Of a stretch of DNA of 64,000 bases, positions 59,922 through 64,000 are shown in pieces. The stretch covers positions 3,032,001 to 3,096,000 of the forward strand of contig NZ_CP060725.1 in NCBI RefSeq assembly GCF_003797775.2, given 5' to 3'. Every line of letters starts with the position of its first letter. The first letter of the stretch is position 1. Made by a program: the position numbers and the translations under genes. Under the pieces are notes generated by a model. It had not been told where the DNA came from, did not search any database, and saw only the letters and a list, made by a program, of their open reading frames with translations. Origin of the DNA: Sphingopyxis sp. OPL5 (GTDB lineage: Bacteria > Pseudomonadota > Alphaproteobacteria > Sphingomonadales > Sphingomonadaceae).

Positions 59922-61181
59922 ATGAACCATTTTGACCTTCGTGACGGCGTGATGCACGCCGAAGATATTCCGCTGCCGCGCATTGCCGAGGAAATCGGCA
60001 CCCCCGTCTATGTCTATTCGCGCGCCACGCTGGAGCGCCATGCGCAGGCGTTTCGTGACGGGCTGAAGGATGTGCCCAGGAAGCACCTCGCCTTCGCGAT
60101 CAAGTGCAACCCCAACCTCGGCGTGCTGCGCGTGCTCGCGCGGCAGGGCTATGGCGCCGACGTCGTGTCGGGCGGCGAACTCGAACGCGCGCTCGCGGCG
60201 GGCATGGCGGCCGAGGACATCGTCTTCTCGGGCGTCGGCAAGACGCGCGCCGAACTGGCGCAGGGCCTCGACCGCGGTATCGGCCAGTTCAACATCGAAC
60301 ATGAGCCCGAGGGTGTCGCGCTCGCCGAAATCGCGCTTGCCAAGGAAATGACCGCGCCGGCGGTGCTGCGCGTCAATCCGGATGTCGATGCGGGCACTCA
60401 TGCCAAGATTTCGACCGGCAAGGCGGAGAACAAGTTCGGCGTCGGCATCGACGTCGCACCCGAAATCTTCGCGCGGCTGTCGGCGCTGCCGGGGCTCAAC
60501 ATGCGCGGGATCGCCGTCCATATCGGCAGCCAGCTCACCAGCCTCGACCCGCTCGAAGCCGCCTTCGAACGCGTCGGCCAGCTCGTCGCCGAACTGCGCG
60601 CCGCCGGCCACAGCATCACCCATGTCGATCTCGGCGGCGGTCTCGGCGTGCCGTACAAGGCCGAGGACAATCCGCCGAGCCCCGCCGAATATGGGGCGAT
60701 GGTCGCGCGCGTGACCCGCGACTGGGACGTCACGCTGATGTTCGAACCTGGCCGGGTGATCGCGGGCAACACCGGGGTGCTGCTGACCGAGGTGCTGTGG
60801 GTCAAGCCCGGCGCCGCCAATCCGTTCGTGATCGTCGATGCCGCGATGAACGATCTCGCGCGCCCCGCGCTCTATGATGCTTACCATGACTTCGTTGCGG
60901 TGAAGCCGTCGGGCGAAAGGATGACCGCGTCGATCGTCGGACCGGTGTGCGAGACCGGCGACACCTTCGCGCGCGACCGCGAGACCGACAAGGTCGAGCC
61001 GGGCGACCTCGCGGTGTTCCGCACCGCGGGTGCCTATGGCGCGACGATGGCGTCGACCTACAACAGCCGCAGCCTCGTTCCCGAGGTACTCGTCGACGGC
61101 GACCGCTATGCCGTCGTCGCCGACCGTATCGCGGCGGGCACGATCATGGCCGCCGAACGCGTGCCCGACTGGATCGACTGA
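59922..61181 (+). CDS. lysA: Diaminopimelate decarboxylase
   Basis: This 419-aa PLP fold III enzyme decarboxylates meso-diaminopimelate to lysine. The PLP lysine is in FAIKCNPNLGVLRVL. Family features include GADVVSGGELERAL, the HIGSQL motif, GGGLGVPY, EPGRVIAGN and GPVCETGDTFARDR. The length is normal. It follows the LptM-like gene and is followed by the siroheme-related gene four bases later. Confidence 0.97.
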   Translation: MNHFDLRDGVMHAEDIPLPRIAEEIGTPVYVYSRATLERHAQAFRDGLKDVPRKHLAFAIKCNPNLGVLRVLARQGYGADVVSGGELERALAAGMAAEDIVFSGVGKTRAELAQGLDRGIGQFNIEHEPEGVALAEIALAKEMTAPAVLRVNPDVDAGTHAKISTGKAENKFGVGIDVAPEIFARLSALPGLNMRGIAVHIGSQLTSLDPLEAAFERVGQLVAELRAAGHSITHVDLGGGLGVPYKAEDNPPSPAEYGAMVARVTRDWDVTLMFEPGRVIAGNTGVLLTEVLWVKPGAANPFVIVDAAMNDLARPALYDAYHDFVAVKPSGERMTASIVGPVCETGDTFARDRETDKVEPGDLAVFRTAGAYGATMASTYNSRSLVPEVLVDGDRYAVVADRIAAGTIMAAERVPDWID

Positions 61182-61185
61182 GGCC

Positions 61186-61953
61186 GTGGAGCAGCTTCCC
61201 ATCTTCCTCAACCTGCGCGGCCGCACGGTCGTGCTGGTCGGGGAAGGGGAGGCTGCCGATGCCAAGGCGCGGTTGATTGTCCGCGCGGGCGGGCGGATCG
61301 TGCCGGTGTGGGAGGCCGGCGCGACGATCGCTTTCGTCGCGCTCGCCGACGATGCCGAAGCCCGCGTCGCCGCCGAAGCGCTGCGCGCGCGCGGCCTGCT
61401 CGTCAATGTCGTCGACCGCCCCGATCTGTGCGATTTCACCACCCCCGCGATCGTCGATCGCGCGCCGGTGACGATCGCGATCGGGACGGGCGGTGCGTCG
61501 GCGGGGCTCGCGAAGGCGGTACGCCAGCGAATCGAGGCCCTGTTGCCCGCGCGCCTGGGCGCGCTGGCGTCGGCGCTGTACGCCGCGCGCGATGCGATGA
61601 AGGCGCGCTGGCCGGCCGCCGCCGACCGCCGCCGGGCGATCGACGCGGCGCTGGCGCAGGGCGGTGTGCTCGATCCGCTCGCGGCCGATGCGGTGGACGG
61701 GGTTGAAACCTGGCTCGCCAGCGACACGACCCTCCCGTCAAGCCGCCTCGAAACGATCGTGCTGACCAGCCCGAACCCCGACGACCTGACCCTGCGCGCC
61801 GCACGTCTGCTGGGCGAGGCCGATCATATCTTCCATCCGGCGGACGCACCCGTCGCGATCCTCGCTCGCGCCCGGGCCGACGCGGTGCGGCACGCCATTG
61901 ACGCCCGGCCGAAGACCCCGCCGCCAGGCTTGTCGCTCTGGCTCGACTATTAG
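61186..61953 (+). CDS. Siroheme synthase-like protein (precorrin-2 dehydrogenase domain) with truncated C-terminus
   Basis: This 255-aa protein has the CysG N-terminal dehydrogenase/ferrochelatase layout: LPIFLNLRGRTVVLVGEGEA (FLxLxGRxVLVVGGG-like), then AKARLIVRAGGRI, then GGASAGLAKAVRQRIEALLP, which is the sirohydrochlorin-ferrochelatase region. The end (TSPNPDDLTLRAARLLGEAD) resembles the start of the SUMT methyltransferase domain (PGDPDLLTLRAL..L..AD) but stops soon after, so it looks like a SUMT remnant. GTG at 61186 is used. It acts in siroheme synthesis, needed for sulfite or nitrite reductase. Confidence 0.85.
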   Translation: MEQLPIFLNLRGRTVVLVGEGEAADAKARLIVRAGGRIVPVWEAGATIAFVALADDAEARVAAEALRARGLLVNVVDRPDLCDFTTPAIVDRAPVTIAIGTGGASAGLAKAVRQRIEALLPARLGALASALYAARDAMKARWPAAADRRRAIDAALAQGGVLDPLAADAVDGVETWLASDTTLPSSRLETIVLTSPNPDDLTLRAARLLGEADHIFHPADAPVAILARARADAVRHAIDARPKTPPPGLSLWLDY

Positions 61954-61993
61954 ATATCGGGTTGGCCGCTGACGACGGGTTGTGGCCATATTG

Positions 61994-62141
61994 CTCTCTC
62001 CCCTTCAGGGGAGAGGTACGCAGGCTTGCCAGCTTGCTGGCTAGCCTAAGTAGAGAGGGGTTTGGCTGCGTTCCCCTCTCCAAGCTTCACTAGCTCCTGA
62101 CGGAGCAAGCTGCGCTATCCTCTCCCCTCAAGGGGAGAGGG
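61994..62141. repeat. Intergenic inverted repeat, CTCTCCCCTTCAGGGGAGAG family
   Basis: Two hairpins (61994-62015 and about 62119-62141) flank a larger nearly palindromic middle. It is related in its arm sequence to the 34658 and 53453 elements. It sits between the convergent siroheme and YVTN genes. Confidence 0.8.
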
Positions 62142-62179
62142 CTTTCGGCGGCTTCTATGTCCAGAACAGCGGCCCTTGG

Positions 62180-63130
62180 CTATGGCGCGATCGCCAGCCC
62201 GTCGCCATTTTTGCCCGCCGCGATCCGGCGCAGCACTTCGCCGCTCGCGACGTCGATTTCCGCGATCATGTCGTGCCCCGTCTCGGCCGCGTAAAGCCGC
62301 TTCGAATCGGCGCTGAACAACAGGGTCACCTGTCCCTTTTCCTGCTCGCCCGATACCTTGATCGTCTTGAGCGGCGCGCGCGTTTCGGCGTCGAACAGGC
62401 TGATCGTTCCCGCGCCGATATTGCTCGTCGCGATCAGTCTGCCGTCGGGGCTGGCGAGCACGCGTATCGCGACCGGATCCACGGGTAATTCGACGATCTT
62501 CTCGCCCGTCGCGACATCCCACACCGACACCCGCGGCGCTTCGAGGTCGCCGACCCACAATTCGCGCCCGCCCTTCGCCAGCGCCAGCCCCTCGGGTTTG
62601 CCGCCGACGGGCAGGTCGCGCAGCTTTTTCGCGTCCTTCAAATCGAGTATGCTGACCGTGCCCGACGCGATATTGGCGGTGTAAGCCGTGCGATTGTCGG
62701 GCGCGACGACGATCATGTGCGTGCCCTGTTGCCCTGTGGCAATCGAGGTCACCGCGCCGTCGGGCGCGACCACCGCGACCGACTGGCTCGCCTCCGCCGT
62801 CGCGACCAGCCGCCCGTCGGACAGCCACACCAGCCCGTGTGGCCGCTGGTTCGGGCTGAGGTCGATCGTCCGCAACTTCTTGCGCCCCGCGACATCGAAC
62901 ACGTCGATCGTCGTCGCGCCATAGGCGACCACCGCGGCCTGCTTGCCGTCGGGAGAGATGGCGATCTCGTGCGGCATCTTGCCGGTCGGCAGGCGCGCCA
63001 GTTCGGCGCCGGTGTCGAGCGCGACGAGGCTCAGCGTATCCTCGCCCTTGTTGCCGATCAGCAAGGTTTCGGCCGCAACCGGCGCGGCGGCGAGCAGCAG
63101 GGTGGAAAGGACGGTGATGGCGTGGCGCAT
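62180..63130 (-). CDS. Secreted YVTN beta-propeller repeat protein
   Basis: This 316-aa protein has a signal peptide (MRHAITVLSTLLLAAAPVAA) and about seven repeats of a 40-residue YVTN/YncE-like unit, each with a LIGNKGEDTLSLV or SPDGKQAAVV style blade. Such propellers bind DNA, redox partners or quinoprotein partners. No catalytic residues are visible. It probably acts in the periplasm. GGGAG precedes the ATG at 63130. Confidence 0.85.
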   Translation of the reverse strand: MRHAITVLSTLLLAAAPVAAETLLIGNKGEDTLSLVALDTGAELARLPTGKMPHEIAISPDGKQAAVVAYGATTIDVFDVAGRKKLRTIDLSPNQRPHGLVWLSDGRLVATAEASQSVAVVAPDGAVTSIATGQQGTHMIVVAPDNRTAYTANIASGTVSILDLKDAKKLRDLPVGGKPEGLALAKGGRELWVGDLEAPRVSVWDVATGEKIVELPVDPVAIRVLASPDGRLIATSNIGAGTISLFDAETRAPLKTIKVSGEQEKGQVTLLFSADSKRLYAAETGHDMIAEIDVASGEVLRRIAAGKNGDGLAIAP

Positions 63131-63306
63131 GGAGCGTCTCCCGGTGGCTGTCGCGGCCATCCTAGGCGCCGTGCCGGTGGCGGCAACCGCGCTTCGACGA
63201 ACGGCCTTACTCCCATATTACGATAAGTTAACTGGCGTCGGCTCCGCCTGCTTCGCACCATCCGTCGGCGGCCGATCCGCGCCGCCATTGACTGGGGAGC
63301 GAAGCT

Positions 63307-63453
63307 ATGAACCTGCCATCCATCGACATCGACGCCATACCGTTGCTCGACACCGCGGTCGGGCTGTTCGGCTCGCTCGCGGCGCCGACCGCGTCTTCGG
63401 GGCCATCGGTCTTCGAGGTGTCGGTCACCGTCGTGCTGATCATCTACGACTGA
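63307..63453 (+). CDS. Small 48-aa protein gene, unknown function
   Basis: An ATG at 63307 follows GGGGAGCGAAGCT, a good ribosome site, and opens a 48-residue frame that begins MNLPSIDIDAIPLLDTAVG and ends VSVTVVLIIYD. The middle (FGSLAAPTASSGPSV) is small-residue-rich, and the end is hydrophobic with an acidic tail. It is not a signal peptide in the usual order. Codon use fits the window. It lies 52 bases before the next CDS. It could be a peptide precursor, a small regulator, or an unrecognised short protein. Confidence 0.6.
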   Translation: MNLPSIDIDAIPLLDTAVGLFGSLAAPTASSGPSVFEVSVTVVLIIYD

Positions 63454-63505
63454 CCGGGCCGCGGGCGCGCGCTTCAATGCCGCGCCCGCATTCGGTGACC
63501 GCGCC

Positions 63506-64000
63506 ATGCCCGTCCCGTCCCGTCACGATCATTATCCGCGCGCCGATACCCTGCGCACCGCTGCGATCCGTGCCACCGCGAGCGATCTCGCCGCGGGATG
63601 GCGGGCGGCCGATACGGCGCCCGCCGGCCTGCTCACGGCGCTCGCCGCCGCGAGCGATGCCGAACCCGACCAGGCCATCGTGCGCCTCCGCCCATGGCTC
63701 GCCGACCCGCGCTGGCTCGGGGTACGGCTGGCCGAGGCGCTTGCCCTGCTCGCCGCCGATCCGTTTGCCCGGCCGCCGCTGCGCATCGTCGGCGGGGGCG
63801 GCGGACCGGGCGGTCTGATGCTTGCCGAATGCGGCGCGATCCGCCTGTCGCTGCAATTGCTGCCATTCGAGGCGGCGGCGGCTCCGACGACCGCGCTCTT
63901 CGTGCCCGGCCGCGCCGCGATCCGCGTGCTGGCCGCGGGCGGCGCGCGGCTGACGCTCCACCATGTCCCGCTCTCGGCCGCCGAGGAGGGCGGCGCCTTC
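63506..64000 (+). CDS. Unknown protein, partial (runs off right edge)
   Basis: An ATG at 63506 opens a frame that stays open to the window end (165 codons). The visible part starts MPVPSRHDHYPRADTLRTAA and is Ala/Leu-rich with a Gly-rich turn (IVGGGGGPGGLMLAECGA). I recognise no domain. It may be cotranscribed with the 48-aa gene 52 bases upstream, which is the main clue to its role. Confidence 0.65.
   Translation, partial: MPVPSRHDHYPRADTLRTAAIRATASDLAAGWRAADTAPAGLLTALAAASDAEPDQAIVRLRPWLADPRWLGVRLAEALALLAADPFARPPLRIVGGGGGPGGLMLAECGAIRLSLQLLPFEAAAAPTTALFVPGRAAIRVLAAGGARLTLHHVPLSAAEEGGAF

Overview
The window is GC-rich, densely coding DNA without rRNA, tRNA or CRISPR. It most resembles a Sphingomonadales chromosome (Sphingopyxis- or Sphingomonas-like). 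The reasons are two TonB-dependent receptors embedded in catabolic loci, an Entner-Doudoroff gene set, the argH-lipoprotein-lysA order, and many small intergenic inverted-repeat elements. The genus is an inference from style, not a database result.

Region 1 (1-16.4 kb) is catabolic and regulatory. Two minus-strand transcription units run P450, aldehyde dehydrogenase, CoA ligase, CoA ligase (the last broken by an in-frame stop) and amidohydrolase, TonB receptor, SDR, kinase-like protein. They share a nearly identical 34-bp upstream element, and a TetR gene lies between them. Next comes a sulfatase, a flavin-dependent monooxygenase, a MarR and an unusual flavin reductase-MarR fusion. A TonB receptor follows (16.6-18.8 kb). 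A second shared operator, GTCAACTAGGTTGAC-like, ties the receptor and sulfatase to the fusion and monooxygenase.

Region 2 (18.8-27.2 kb) holds a fossil HsdR C-terminus beside a small HNH protein. A compact minus-strand set follows: TetR, GNAT-like protein, an unknown 770-aa membrane-anchored protein, a DUF6445-like protein and a TonB-like protein. A fatty-acid hydroxylase family gene and three small unknown genes complete it. Region 3 (27.3-37.4 kb) carries ahpC-ahpF, an AraC/SDR pair, glpD, and zwf-edd-eda.

Region 4 (37.5-48.1 kb) is the most interesting. Its order is HAD-PlsC fusion, PlsB, WS/DGAT acyltransferase, DUF3336-patatin lipase, monoacylglycerol-lipase-like hydrolase, a second alpha/beta hydrolase, and gpsA. 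It reads as a complete neutral-lipid (triacylglycerol or wax ester) synthesis and mobilisation locus. The first three genes match the content of the mycobacterial plsB2-plsC-Rv2484c locus. Two enzymes carry histone-like Lys/Ala/Pro tails, and a large structured non-coding element separates the synthesis half from the breakdown half.

Region 5 (48.4-57.6 kb) is an acyl-CoA beta-oxidation cluster: ACAD, thiolase, family III CoA transferase, SCP2-type thiolase, an HMG-CoA-synthase-like/DUF35 fusion lacking its cysteine, MaoC hydratase and SDR. A divergent IclR regulator faces it. Region 6 (57.6-64 kb) holds tlpA, argH, lptM-like, lysA, a siroheme-synthase-like gene, a YVTN beta-propeller protein, a 48-aa small protein gene and a CDS that runs off the right edge.
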